A program made the translations under genes and the position numbers. Positions 6,528 through 15,035 of a DNA stretch of 22,408 nucleotides are shown one piece after another. Source of the DNA: JAZLIL01 sp045617405 (lineage in GTDB: Bacteria; Bacillota; Clostridia; Lachnospirales; Lachnospiraceae); the NCBI GenBank assembly GCA_045617405.1, contig JAZLIL010000115.1, positions 1 through 22,408 of the forward strand. The letters are read 5' to 3'. Under the pieces are notes generated by a model. It saw only the letters and a program-made list of their open reading frames with translations, ran no database searches and was not told the origin of the DNA. Every line of letters begins with the position of its first letter. Positions within the stretch are counted from its first letter, which is position 1.

Positions 6528-8192
6528 GTGGCAATTAAGACTTTTGATGCCTTGCTGCTCCAAAAAATGTTTCTTGGAGCAACAGCAAGACTTAATGATA
6601 AGAAAGAGATCATAAATGAACTGAATGTTTTCCCTGTCCCCGATGGTGACACGGGAACAAACATGACACTCACTATGATGTCTGCGGCAAAGGAAGTTGC
6701 GAAGCTTGAAAATCCTTCCATGAGCAAGCTTTGCAGTACGATAATTAACGGAGTTCAGCTTGGATCACGCGGAAATTCGGGCGTTATCCTTTCGCAGCTG
6801 TTTTCGGGAATGTGCAAGATTTTCCGCGACAAGGAAGTAATTGATGTACCCGTTCTCACAAGTGCCATAGGAAAAGCTCAGGAGATGGCCTACAAAGCCA
6901 TAATGAAGCCGAAGGAGGGTACAATTCTCACGATTGCAAGAGCTGCCTTTGAAAGAGGTCAGGAGCTGGCAGGTACGACGGATGACGTTGATGTTTACGC
7001 TAAGGCTGTACTTTCCTATATGGAAGAGGTTCTTGCTAAGACTCCCGAGATGCTTCCGGTTCTAAAGGAAGCCGGTGTTGTTGACTCCGGCGGAAGAGGA
7101 CTTTGTGAGGTCGTTCGCGGCGCAATCGACATTCTTTGCGGCGGGGAGCTTCATTTTACTACTGATGTCAGTGAAAAGGAAAAGGCTGAACGTGTCGATG
7201 TTTCAAGTATTTCAACGGCGGACATCAAATTCGGTTACTGCACCGAGTTTATTATTAAGACATCACGTGAATTCACTGAAGTTGATGAGGCAGAGGTGAA
7301 GAAGTACTTAAGCTCAATCGGTGACTCTCTTGTTGTATTTTGCGGTGAGGGAATGGTGAAGATTCATGTTCACACAAACAATCCCGGCAATGCACTTCAA
7401 AAGGCGCTGACCTATGGCGAGCTTTCGAGAATCAAGATTGAGAACATGCGTGAAGAACATAATGACAGGCTTCGCACCGAGATTGAGAAGGATGAGGCGG
7501 ATCAGAAAATCTCACCTGAAACTCTTCCGAGAAAAGCAGTCGGATTTATCAGCGTTGCGGCCGGTTCGGGCCTCAATTCAATCTTCGCAGACATAGGAGT
7601 AGATTTTATCATCTCCGGCGGTCAGACAATGAATCCGAGTACCGAAGATATGGTCAACGCAATCAGGTATGTCAATGCGGATGTTGTTTATATTCTTCCG
7701 AATAATAAAAATATCATTCTTGCAGCAGAGCAGGCTGCACAGATTGTGAAGGATTCAAGCGTCTATGTTGTTCCTTCAAAGACTGTTCCGCAGGGAATCA
7801 CGGCGCTTATAGCCTTTGACAGCGAAAAGTCATCCATGGAGAATCTTAAGGTAATGTCGGATGCAATGAATAGCGTCAAGACCGGGCAGATTACATACGC
7901 AATTCGTGATACAAAGCAGGACGGTCTTGATATCAGGCAGAATGACATCATCGGACTCGATGACGGCGGTATCAGGAGTGCAGGAAGCGACATCACTGAA
8001 GTGGCACTTGAACTTCTTCGCGGCATGGTTGACGATGAGTCGGCAGTTATCAGCATATATTCAGGTGATGAGGTCGGCCTTGAGGCTGCAAATGAGCTTG
8101 CATCAATCATTGAGGAGGAGTTTGATATGGTGGATGTCGAGGTTCACGAGGGAGGACAGCCTGTTTACTATTACATTCTGTCGGTTGAGTAA
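6528..8192 (+). CDS. fakA: Fatty acid kinase FakA (DhaL/DegV-like, YloV)
   Basis: A 554-residue cytoplasmic kinase. FakA phosphorylates fatty acids presented by a FakB (DegV-type) carrier so that exogenous fatty acids can enter phospholipid synthesis. The N-terminal DhaL (DAK2) domain has the Mg-ATP binding aspartates in NVFPVPDGDTGTNM, then GSRGNSGVILSQL and KPKEGTILTIAR, ending near residue 200 with GVVDSGGRGLCEV. A middle domain (EFIIKTSREF..., HVHTNNPGNAL) and a C-terminal DegV-like region (FISVAAGSGLNSIF, ISGGQTMNPST, ILPNNKNIILAAEQAAQI) follow, which is the full family architecture. An ATG at 6516 is possible, but GGAGGG (6518-6523) lies 4 nt before an in-frame GTG at 6528, which I take as the start. 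No fakB gene is in the window. Confidence 0.94.
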   Translation: MAIKTFDALLLQKMFLGATARLNDKKEIINELNVFPVPDGDTGTNMTLTMMSAAKEVAKLENPSMSKLCSTIINGVQLGSRGNSGVILSQLFSGMCKIFRDKEVIDVPVLTSAIGKAQEMAYKAIMKPKEGTILTIARAAFERGQELAGTTDDVDVYAKAVLSYMEEVLAKTPEMLPVLKEAGVVDSGGRGLCEVVRGAIDILCGGELHFTTDVSEKEKAERVDVSSISTADIKFGYCTEFIIKTSREFTEVDEAEVKKYLSSIGDSLVVFCGEGMVKIHVHTNNPGNALQKALTYGELSRIKIENMREEHNDRLRTEIEKDEADQKISPETLPRKAVGFISVAAGSGLNSIFADIGVDFIISGGQTMNPSTEDMVNAIRYVNADVVYILPNNKNIILAAEQAAQIVKDSSVYVVPSKTVPQGITALIAFDSEKSSMENLKVMSDAMNSVKTGQITYAIRDTKQDGLDIRQNDIIGLDDGGIRSAGSDITEVALELLRGMVDDESAVISIYSGDEVGLEAANELASIIEEEFDMVDVEVHEGGQPVYYYILSVE

Positions 8193-8232
8193 TCGTGACG
8201 TCTTGAAATAAACATTAAAATGATTCAATCAG

Positions 8233-8273
8233 GCACCGGTCTGTGGCGTTGGTCACACTCCGGTGCTTTTTTT
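8233..8273 (+). terminator. Rho-independent terminator after fakA
   Basis: GCACCGG (8233-8239) pairs with CCGGTGC (8260-8266). The stem can be extended by TGTG/CACA inside it, and seven T follow (8267-8273). Confidence 0.9.
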
Positions 8274-8283
8274 ACATTACATA

Positions 8284-8312
8284 TTGAAAAATTCATGTCT
8301 TTATTCTATCAT
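8284..8312 (+). promoter_or_regulatory. Sigma-A promoter for the comEA-comEC operon
   Basis: TTGAAA (8284-8289), a 17-nt spacer and TATCAT (8307-8312), directly after the fakA terminator and about 35 nt before the comEA ATG. It is the only clear promoter upstream of the five-gene operon. Confidence 0.7.
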
Positions 8313-8353
8313 GAAAGTGCGTACAGGAAGACATCCCGCAAGAAGGGAGTCTT

Positions 8354-9091
8354 ATGAAAAAGAAAATCATTATTGTCTGCAGCTGCTGTCTTATCGTTAT
8401 CGGTATCCTGTACAGTATCCGTCTGATAAAGGAAAAGAATCGAGAGAATGTTGGCGTGATGGAAGATACTGTGTATGCCGACACGCTTTCCGACGGCTTC
8501 TTTTCAGAAAACGAAGGAACTTTGTTTCAAGGCGGTGCATCTGAAAAGGACGAAAGCGATGCTTTGAAAGAACAGCCTGCGGATGGGCAAAGTGAATCCG
8601 AAGCGGAAGAAAATGAGCTTTTGCAAACGAAAAAAGTACTGGTGTATGTGTGCGGCAAGGTTATAAACCCGGGAGTTTATTCTGTATCACCGGAGGCAAG
8701 AATAATTGATGCAGTCACGGCGGCAGGGGGACTGACGGATGAAGCCCGCGAGGGAATTGTGAATCTTGCTGCGTCTGTATATGACGGAATGGAGATTTAT
8801 ATTCCGGGTGATGACGGGGAAATGATTGAAGTCACGGATCCGGTGGCTTTGGGCGGTCTGATGACGGGAAATCCCGGAAAGTCCGGCAAGGATGACGGCA
8901 GGATAAACATCAATACCGCCGGCAGCGATGAACTGACTCAGCTTTCAGGAATCGGCGATAGCAGGGCAGCGGACATCATTGCATACAGGGAATCGGCCGG
9001 AGGTTTTCTGGCGGTAGAGGATATAATGAAGGTCCCGGGAATAAAGGACGGGATTTTCAACAGGATAAAAGACAGGATAAAGTGTGAGTAG
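8354..9091 (+). CDS. comEA: Competence protein ComEA (helix-hairpin-helix DNA receptor)
   Basis: A 245-residue membrane-anchored DNA-binding protein. ComEA is the surface receptor that pulls double-stranded DNA towards the ComEC channel during transformation. Residues 1-24 are KKK plus a hydrophobic anchor (IIIVCSCCLIVIGILYSI). A negatively charged linker rich in Glu, Ser and Asp (about 35-90) spans the cell wall. Next come a SLBB domain (about 93-150, VLVYVCGKVINPGVYSVSPE) and a C-terminal tandem helix-hairpin-helix (about 180-245, INTAGSDELTQLSGIGDSRA). The domain order is that of B. subtilis ComEA. A GGGAG site precedes the ATG. It is the first gene of an operon ending in comEC; comEB is absent and a two-component system takes the space between. 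Confidence 0.95.
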   Translation: MKKKIIIVCSCCLIVIGILYSIRLIKEKNRENVGVMEDTVYADTLSDGFFSENEGTLFQGGASEKDESDALKEQPADGQSESEAEENELLQTKKVLVYVCGKVINPGVYSVSPEARIIDAVTAAGGLTDEAREGIVNLAASVYDGMEIYIPGDDGEMIEVTDPVALGGLMTGNPGKSGKDDGRININTAGSDELTQLSGIGDSRAADIIAYRESAGGFLAVEDIMKVPGIKDGIFNRIKDRIKCE

Positions 9092-9107
9092 CACATAAGG
9101 GGGGGCT

Positions 9108-9797
9108 ATGGCGAAGGTTTTGGTTGTCGATGATGAGAAGCTGATTGTAAAAGGTCTTTCAAGCAGTCTGACGCATGAAGGTTACGAGGTTGACTGTGCC
9201 TACGACGGAGAGGAAGCACTTGATCTCATATCGAAAAATGACTACGATATTGTTCTTCTTGACGTTATGCTTCCGAAAATCGGCGGGTTCGAAGTCTGCA
9301 GGCGCATCCGTGAAACATCTTCCCTGGCGGTTATTATGCTGACCGCGAGAGATGATGATTCGGATAAGGTGGAAGGACTGGAAACAGGAGCCGATGACTA
9401 CGTCACAAAACCTTTCAATTTCAGAGAGCTTAACGCAAGGATAAAAAATGCTCTTCGACATTCCGCAAAGGTTGAAAGCGTACCGGTTCAGAAAACATCG
9501 AAGCTTTCGTTTGATAACATCTGTCTCGACACTTCAGCGAGAAGTCTTGTAATCGACGGGAATACGATAAATCTTACAGTCAGGGAATTTGACATCCTTG
9601 AACTTCTTATGCGTAATCCGGGAAAGGTTTACAGCCGCGATGAGCTTTTGAAGATTTTGTGGAGGGATGACGGACAGACTGACGGTCGTACCGTTGATGT
9701 CCATGTAAGGCGTCTTCGCGAAAAAATAGAGGCCAATCCGGCAGAACCGGTCTTTGTTCATACAAAATGGGGAGTCGGGTACTATTTTAATGTCTGA
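9108..9797 (+). CDS. OmpR/PhoB-family response regulator
   Basis: A 229-residue transcription regulator. The receiver domain (about 1-120) has the acidic pair V-V-D-D near residue 8, the phospho-acceptor Asp52 in IVLLDVMLP, Thr in MLTAR, and Lys in YVTKPF. The C-terminal winged-helix domain (about 130-229) includes LTVREFDILELLMRNPGKV, the R-D-ELL segment, and the RTVDVHVRRLREKIE recognition region, ending VGYYFNV. The start ATG follows a run of G (GGGGGG) as ribosome binding site. It is 16 bp after comEA and 43 bp before its cognate sensor kinase. Target genes cannot be told from the sequence; its place in the com operon suggests a role in envelope or competence control. Confidence 0.94.
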   Translation: MAKVLVVDDEKLIVKGLSSSLTHEGYEVDCAYDGEEALDLISKNDYDIVLLDVMLPKIGGFEVCRRIRETSSLAVIMLTARDDDSDKVEGLETGADDYVTKPFNFRELNARIKNALRHSAKVESVPVQKTSKLSFDNICLDTSARSLVIDGNTINLTVREFDILELLMRNPGKVYSRDELLKILWRDDGQTDGRTVDVHVRRLREKIEANPAEPVFVHTKWGVGYYFNV

Positions 9798-9840
9798 TAC
9801 GTCAGTATATGTAAACTGATAAACTGATTAGGGAGCGAAA

Positions 9841-11313
9841 ATGGCAATGCGGGCATTTGTCAATAAGATAGCGAACGTTGCGGGCAGCATGAGATTTCAA
9901 ATCTTTGCCGCCATAGTGGCTGTCGGCCTTGTTATATCGCTTGTTCCTTCACTTATTATCTTCGGCCAGGTCAGAAACAGATACATCGGCACAAGGGCCT
10001 TGGAAATCAAAAATTACATCGGAAAGCTTTCGTCAAGGCTTGAGGACAACATTTATCTGCAAGGCGGACTCGGGAATGATTTTGATAAGGAGCTTTCTTA
10101 TATCGCGGGTATCTACAACGGGCGTGTCGTTGTCGTGGATAGTGAGCTTCTGGTGCTCTATGATTCCTTTGGAATCGAGGCGGGAAAAACGCTGATTTCG
10201 GAAGAGGCGTTCAAAGCTCTTGACGGTGTTTCGTCTGTTCATCGTGATTTCGATAATAAGATAATGGAGGTTACCTGTCCCGTAAATTCGGCTGAGGATG
10301 GTCATGTAATCGGCTTTATAGTGGTAAATGCATCTATCGAGAGTTTTGTCAGCATTTCCGACAGCGTCAGAAACACTCTTATTATTATTCTTCTTATCCT
10401 GTATTTCATTCTGGTCGTTTTCGCCCTGCTTGATTCGGCTATTCTTACACGCGGGTTCAGAAAGGTTTCCGAGAGGCTTCATCACATTTCACGCGGACAT
10501 TTTGATGAAACTGTTGAGGTGAAGGGTTCGCGGGAGATGAAAGGCATCATGGAGGCATTTAATGAGCTTCTCACGAGGCTGAACCAGCTTGATTCTTCAA
10601 GACAGGAGTTTGTTGCGAATGTATCACACGAGCTGAAGACCCCTCTGACATCAATGAAGATTCTCTCGGATTCACTGCTTTCTCAGGATGAAGTCGATGC
10701 CGATACCTACAGGGAATTTCTTACAGACATTTCATCGGAGGTTGACAGAGAGAATAAGATTATCAAGGATCTTCTCGATCTTGTCCGTCTTGACAGAAAG
10801 GCCGCCGAAATCAATGTTTCGCAGGTTAACATCAACGATATGCTTGAACAGATTCTTCACAGACTTGCCGGTCTTTCGGAGGAGAAGAATGTCGAGCTTA
10901 TTCTTGAGAGCTTCAGGACAGTAGTTGCAGAGGTCGACGAGATCAAGCTTTCACTGGCACTGACAAATCTTATCGAGAACGGTATCAAGTATAACCGTGA
11001 CGGCGGATACGTAAGAGTATCACTGAATTCAGATCACAGATATCTTTACATCAGAATTGAAGACACGGGAATAGGAATTCCCTTCGAAAAGCAGGACTAT
11101 GTCTTTGACAGATTTTACCGTGTAGACAAGGCAAGATCGAGAGAGTCAGGTGGAACAGGACTCGGGCTTTCCATCACACGTCAGATAATTAATCTCCACA
11201 ACGGAATGATCAAGCTCTACAGTGACGAGGGTGAAGGAGCAACCTTTACCGTCAGACTGCCGCTTGCCTACACAAAAGCGGAGACAAAGGAAAAGCAGTC
11301 AGGAGAAAGGTAA
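9841..11313 (+). CDS. HAMP-domain sensor histidine kinase
   Basis: A 490-residue membrane sensor. The first membrane helix is at about residues 19-42, followed by an extracytoplasmic domain of about 135 residues that probably has a PAS/Cache-like fold (VVVVDSELLVLYDSFG, then IGFIVVNASIES). The second helix is at about 178-202 (LIIILLILYFILVVFALL). HAMP follows, then HisKA with the phospho-accepting His263 in FVANVSHELKTPLTSMKIL. The HATPase has the N box NLIENGIKYN, G1 DTGIGIP, the F box FDRFYRVDKARS, and G2 GTGLGLSIT. All catalytic motifs are intact. The architecture resembles PhoR/WalK-type kinases. The signal is unknown. It is immediately followed by a GerMN lipoprotein gene (11 bp), which may act as a sensory or modulating partner. 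Confidence 0.94.
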   Translation: MAMRAFVNKIANVAGSMRFQIFAAIVAVGLVISLVPSLIIFGQVRNRYIGTRALEIKNYIGKLSSRLEDNIYLQGGLGNDFDKELSYIAGIYNGRVVVVDSELLVLYDSFGIEAGKTLISEEAFKALDGVSSVHRDFDNKIMEVTCPVNSAEDGHVIGFIVVNASIESFVSISDSVRNTLIIILLILYFILVVFALLDSAILTRGFRKVSERLHHISRGHFDETVEVKGSREMKGIMEAFNELLTRLNQLDSSRQEFVANVSHELKTPLTSMKILSDSLLSQDEVDADTYREFLTDISSEVDRENKIIKDLLDLVRLDRKAAEINVSQVNINDMLEQILHRLAGLSEEKNVELILESFRTVVAEVDEIKLSLALTNLIENGIKYNRDGGYVRVSLNSDHRYLYIRIEDTGIGIPFEKQDYVFDRFYRVDKARSRESGGTGLGLSITRQIINLHNGMIKLYSDEGEGATFTVRLPLAYTKAETKEKQSGER

Positions 11314-11324
11314 CTGAAGATTTG

Positions 11325-12296
11325 ATGAAACGAAAGGGCTTTATATGCAAAACAGCAAAGACGACACTCATTTTACTGAGTGTGTTTGTGATGCTTTGCC
11401 TCTTCGGGTGCGGCAGCCGGACTGTGGCGGAACCGAAGGAGGGGGAGGTTCTTGTCTACTATATCAATTTTGCGACTTCTGAACTTGAACCGTACGTCTA
11501 TTCCCCTTTGGCAGTTGAAAAAGAGGAACGGGTAAAGGAACTCTTTGACGTGTTGAAAATGACACCGTCAGAAAAGGGATGGAGGCATGCCATCCCCTCT
11601 GAGATTATTATTGAAGAGATTACGCTTGGTAATAACGGTCTTTTGACGATAGCTTTTTCCGAAAGCTACAGCAGGCTTGAAAAGAAGAGTGAAATACTGC
11701 TGCGCGCAAGCGTTGTAAGAACATTGTGTCAGCTTGACTTTGTTGATTATGTTGAATTTGTGGTGGGAGAGCAGACGCTCATCCTGCCGAACGGCAAGCC
11801 TGCAGGGCTGATGCAGGCTGATGATTTTATTGATAACACCGGAAACAGTTCCAATTTTGTTCAGACGTCCGATATTTCCGTGTACTTCACGGATTCAACG
11901 GGAAAGCGTCTTGAGCATGCCGAATATATAATCTATAATGACGGAACCAAGAGCCTTGAACAGATGAGCATTGAGAGGATACTTGAGGGACCGCTGGAGT
12001 CCGAGTCCCGTCTCTACCCTGTAGTTAACGAAATGACGGTATTAAAGAGTGTTACAACCGTTGACAGCGTGTGCTATGTTGATTTTGGCGGTGCCTTCAT
12101 GACAAGGCGCAATGAGGTTGACGATGAGGCGGCTCTTTACGCCATTGTGAATTCACTTTGTGAGATAGAAGGGGTTACGAGCGTTGTCATAAGCTTCGAA
12201 GGTGTTCCGATCGAGGCTTACGGTGAGGCAAAGGCAGGCGGAATGCTTGAACGAAACAGTGGGCTGATCCGGGGGGAAATGGCAGGAATTAATTGA
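11325..12296 (+). CDS. GerMN domain lipoprotein
   Basis: A 323-residue secreted lipoprotein. The signal peptide (KRKGFICKTAKTTLILLSVF) ends in the lipobox LFGC with Cys29 as the lipidation site. Two GerMN (sporulation/spore germination) domains follow. The first is at about 40-165 (VLVYYINFATSELEPYVY, LLTIAFSESYSRLEKKSEIL). The second is at about 180-305 (VYFTDSTGKRLEHAEYIIY, ERILEGPLESESRLYP, CYVDFGGAFM). The tandem layout is that of B. subtilis GerM. GerMN domains also occur in LpqB, the lipoprotein encoded beside the MtrAB two-component system in actinobacteria, and the arrangement here is comparable. An in-frame TTG lies 3 nt upstream; the ATG is preferred. The last 4 bp overlap the comEC start (TTGA), indicating translational coupling. 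Confidence 0.9.
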   Translation: MKRKGFICKTAKTTLILLSVFVMLCLFGCGSRTVAEPKEGEVLVYYINFATSELEPYVYSPLAVEKEERVKELFDVLKMTPSEKGWRHAIPSEIIIEEITLGNNGLLTIAFSESYSRLEKKSEILLRASVVRTLCQLDFVDYVEFVVGEQTLILPNGKPAGLMQADDFIDNTGNSSNFVQTSDISVYFTDSTGKRLEHAEYIIYNDGTKSLEQMSIERILEGPLESESRLYPVVNEMTVLKSVTTVDSVCYVDFGGAFMTRRNEVDDEAALYAIVNSLCEIEGVTSVVISFEGVPIEAYGEAKAGGMLERNSGLIRGEMAGIN

Positions 12297-14956
12297 TAAA
12301 AAGACCTTTGGTTTGGCTGATGCCTGCGGTGATGGCGGGCATAGCGCTTGCGGATGCCCCGAATTTCTTTGTGACGGTTCTGTTTTTCATCGGAATTCTC
12401 GGGCTGAGTGTATATTTCAAGTATCTAAAAAAGCATCGCGGTAAGCGTGCTGTCATGTACGATCTGGTAATCATTCTGATACCGGTGATGATGCTTCTTG
12501 GGCGAAAAACTGCTGAAAATGCTCTTTCAAGACCGAGCATCGGATGCGAGATTGATAAGAAATCAGAAATATCATCATGTGGAACTATTTCAGACAGGTC
12601 TTTGCAGGACGGAAAGGCCGTTCTTACGGTAAGGGTCGACCGAATCGAACATCCTGAGGAAGCTTCGCGTGTTTATTATGAACAGGTAATCCTGGTCTAT
12701 TCAGATGATTCTGTGGTGCAGCCTTTAGTGAAGGTCGGTGACAGGATAAACTTCAGCGCCAAGCTCTATCCGCTGAAGAAGGCGACAAATCCGGGACAGT
12801 TCGACATGCAAAGCTACTGCAGAGCAAGAAAGATTGACGGAAAGGCGTACGGTGCACTGGTTGAAGTACAAGGTTCCGGTGAAAAAGGCGGAATCGGGGC
12901 AGGTATAGGTGAGCTGCTGGCGCGGATTCGAATAAGAATCGACGAGTCACTTACGAAATACTTCTTTGAGCAGGACGCAGGTGTCCTCAGGGCAATGCTC
13001 ACAGGTGACAAGAGCCTGATGGACGACGACCTGAACGAGCTGTACAGGCAGGCCGGAATCGGTCATATTCTTGCAATCTCGGGTCTTCATATCTCAATGA
13101 TAGGTCTGTTTATCTTCGAATTTCTTAAAAAGCTCGGTGTTTCTCTTAAAACAGACGCTTTTGTGTCTGAGACGGCAGTTGTCCTTTACTGCATTATGAC
13201 AGGAATGTCAATTTCAGCGCTCCGTGCTCTTGTGATGTTTAGCTGTGTTATGCTTTCAAGAAGTCTCGGAAAAAGCTACGATGCACTTTCGGCGATGGGG
13301 CTTGCAGGAACGGTGCTTCTCCTTATCAAGCCGCTCCAGATGTTTGAAGCGGGATTTGTGTTGTCGTTTGTTTCCGTTGTCGGCATCGCGACCTTTGAAA
13401 AACCTTCGAAGCAGATTGCTTTTTATGTCGGGGCGCGTCTTCAGGACAGATTGCTTCTATGGAACAAAAAGTTTACGGAATCTCTGGAAAAGGTGATTGC
13501 AAATCTGATTTCGGGGTTTTGTCTCTACCTTGTCATGCTTCCCGTTATCGCATGGTTCTACTTTGAGGTTTCGCCATATTCGTTTCTCATAAATCTTCTG
13601 ATACTTCCGTTTATGAGTCCGCTTGTTGCAGGGGCATTTGTTTCGGCCGGTATCGGGATGGCCGCTTCTTGGCTTGGAGGACTGTTTGTACCGCTTGAAA
13701 AGGTACTTGGCATTATCAGTGTATTTGCCGGAAGCGTCCCGCACTTTATTCTTTCAGGTTACCGCAAAATTGCGGAATTTGCGGTCTCATTGCCGGGAGG
13801 TGTAATACTTACCGGCAGACCGAACTTCGTGGTGATGTTGATGTGTGTGATAAGCATTATTGCGGTTTGTCTTTTTGTAAGGAAGAAAACGAAAATGCTC
13901 GCACTTCTTCTTGTGTCACTTGTCGTTCTTGTTGTAAGGATTCCGATTTCTGACGGCGTTACATTTCTCGATGTGGGGCAGGGCGACTGTTCAATTATCA
14001 GGTCCGGCGGACGGACTGTCATGATCGACGGCGGAAGCTCGGACAATTCCTCTGTCGGAAAGTATGTTATTTCGCAATTCCTGAAATACTACGGAATTTC
14101 AAGGGTTGATTACTGCGTAGTGACGCATCCTGACAGTGATCATATGAACGGCGTCGTCGAACTTGTGAAGGGAATGGAGTGTGTTGAAAAAAACGGCGGC
14201 AAAAGGCGCAGATACAAAGGAGCGGTTATCATTGAAAACCTGATTCTGCCTGATGTTTCCGGGCTTGATGATGACTTTTCCGAATTGCTTGGTGCAGCGG
14301 GGGAGAGAAAGATTGCGATTACAAGAATTCACAGCGGGATGAAGCTTGTTACTGATGAAGACTGCGTCTTTGAATGTCTGAATCCCGACGCAGACGTTCA
14401 TTATGATTCGACAAATTCAGCTTCGGTCGTGCTCCTTTTGAGATGGGGCGCAGGAACGGAAGGAGCGGGAAAAGCGGGAAAAACGGGGAAAAAGTCCGGC
14501 CTCGGGAATCGTGGCAAAGAAATAAGCGTCCTTTTTGCAGGTGATGTTGAAAACGAAGGTGAGGATGAAGTGATAAAGGCACTTAAAGGTATCAGCGCGC
14601 AAGAGGCCGACGGTAAAGGTAAGGGGTACAGACTATCAAGCGGTCGCAAGGGGCAAAGTGCTGACTGTGAAGGCGGGGACGGGAAAGCAAGAATATCTGA
14701 CGGACTTTCGGAATCAGGTGTGACGGTCTATAAGGCTGCGCACCACGGTTCATCAAACGGAACAAATTCAAAGGAGCTGATAAACCTGACAAGACCTGAG
14801 ACAACGATAATCTCCTGTGGAAGAAATAACAGGTACAATCATCCTCACGAGCAAACGGTTGAAAGACTTAAGGACGCCGGGAGCAGAATACTCATCACAT
14901 GGGAGGAGGGGGCAATAACTCTGAACGGCGGAAACATTAAGTCATACGCAAAATGA
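12293..14956 (+). CDS. comEC: DNA internalization channel ComEC/Rec2
   Basis: An 887-residue polytopic membrane protein. ComEC forms the inner-membrane channel through which single-stranded DNA enters during transformation. The start TTG (12293) overlaps the stop of the GerMN gene and has GGA 5 nt upstream. The N-terminal part has two helices and a DUF4131-type OB-like domain (to about 200). The Competence domain (about 215-500) carries QAGIGHILAISGLHISMIGL and SALRALVMFSCVMLSR. The C-terminal metallo-beta-lactamase domain starts near 557 (FLDVGQGDCSIIRSGGRTVM). It includes VVTHPDSDHMNGVVELV, LFAGDVENEGE and KAAHHGSSNGTNSKEL, so the putative nuclease motifs are intact. Two Gly/Lys-rich insertions (about 717-742 and 766-807) lie inside this domain and make the protein longer than usual. 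Last gene of the com operon. Confidence 0.95.
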   Translation: MIKRPLVWLMPAVMAGIALADAPNFFVTVLFFIGILGLSVYFKYLKKHRGKRAVMYDLVIILIPVMMLLGRKTAENALSRPSIGCEIDKKSEISSCGTISDRSLQDGKAVLTVRVDRIEHPEEASRVYYEQVILVYSDDSVVQPLVKVGDRINFSAKLYPLKKATNPGQFDMQSYCRARKIDGKAYGALVEVQGSGEKGGIGAGIGELLARIRIRIDESLTKYFFEQDAGVLRAMLTGDKSLMDDDLNELYRQAGIGHILAISGLHISMIGLFIFEFLKKLGVSLKTDAFVSETAVVLYCIMTGMSISALRALVMFSCVMLSRSLGKSYDALSAMGLAGTVLLLIKPLQMFEAGFVLSFVSVVGIATFEKPSKQIAFYVGARLQDRLLLWNKKFTESLEKVIANLISGFCLYLVMLPVIAWFYFEVSPYSFLINLLILPFMSPLVAGAFVSAGIGMAASWLGGLFVPLEKVLGIISVFAGSVPHFILSGYRKIAEFAVSLPGGVILTGRPNFVVMLMCVISIIAVCLFVRKKTKMLALLLVSLVVLVVRIPISDGVTFLDVGQGDCSIIRSGGRTVMIDGGSSDNSSVGKYVISQFLKYYGISRVDYCVVTHPDSDHMNGVVELVKGMECVEKNGGKRRRYKGAVIIENLILPDVSGLDDDFSELLGAAGERKIAITRIHSGMKLVTDEDCVFECLNPDADVHYDSTNSASVVLLLRWGAGTEGAGKAGKTGKKSGLGNRGKEISVLFAGDVENEGEDEVIKALKGISAQEADGKGKGYRLSSGRKGQSADCEGGDGKARISDGLSESGVTVYKAAHHGSSNGTNSKELINLTRPETTIISCGRNNRYNHPHEQTVERLKDAGSRILITWEEGAITLNGGNIKSYAK

Positions 14957-15035
14957 CGGATTTCGGAAATCGAGGACAGCGTTCAGGAGAGCGTGGACGG
15001 CGGTCGGGAGATCAAGGACGAATGCCGGAAAATGG

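Noticed and set aside
14957..15035. A bidirectional terminator between comEC and the HAD-CoaE gene
   Set aside because: Only a 5-bp stem (GATTT/AAATC) with a 3-nt loop is present, and no T run on either strand.
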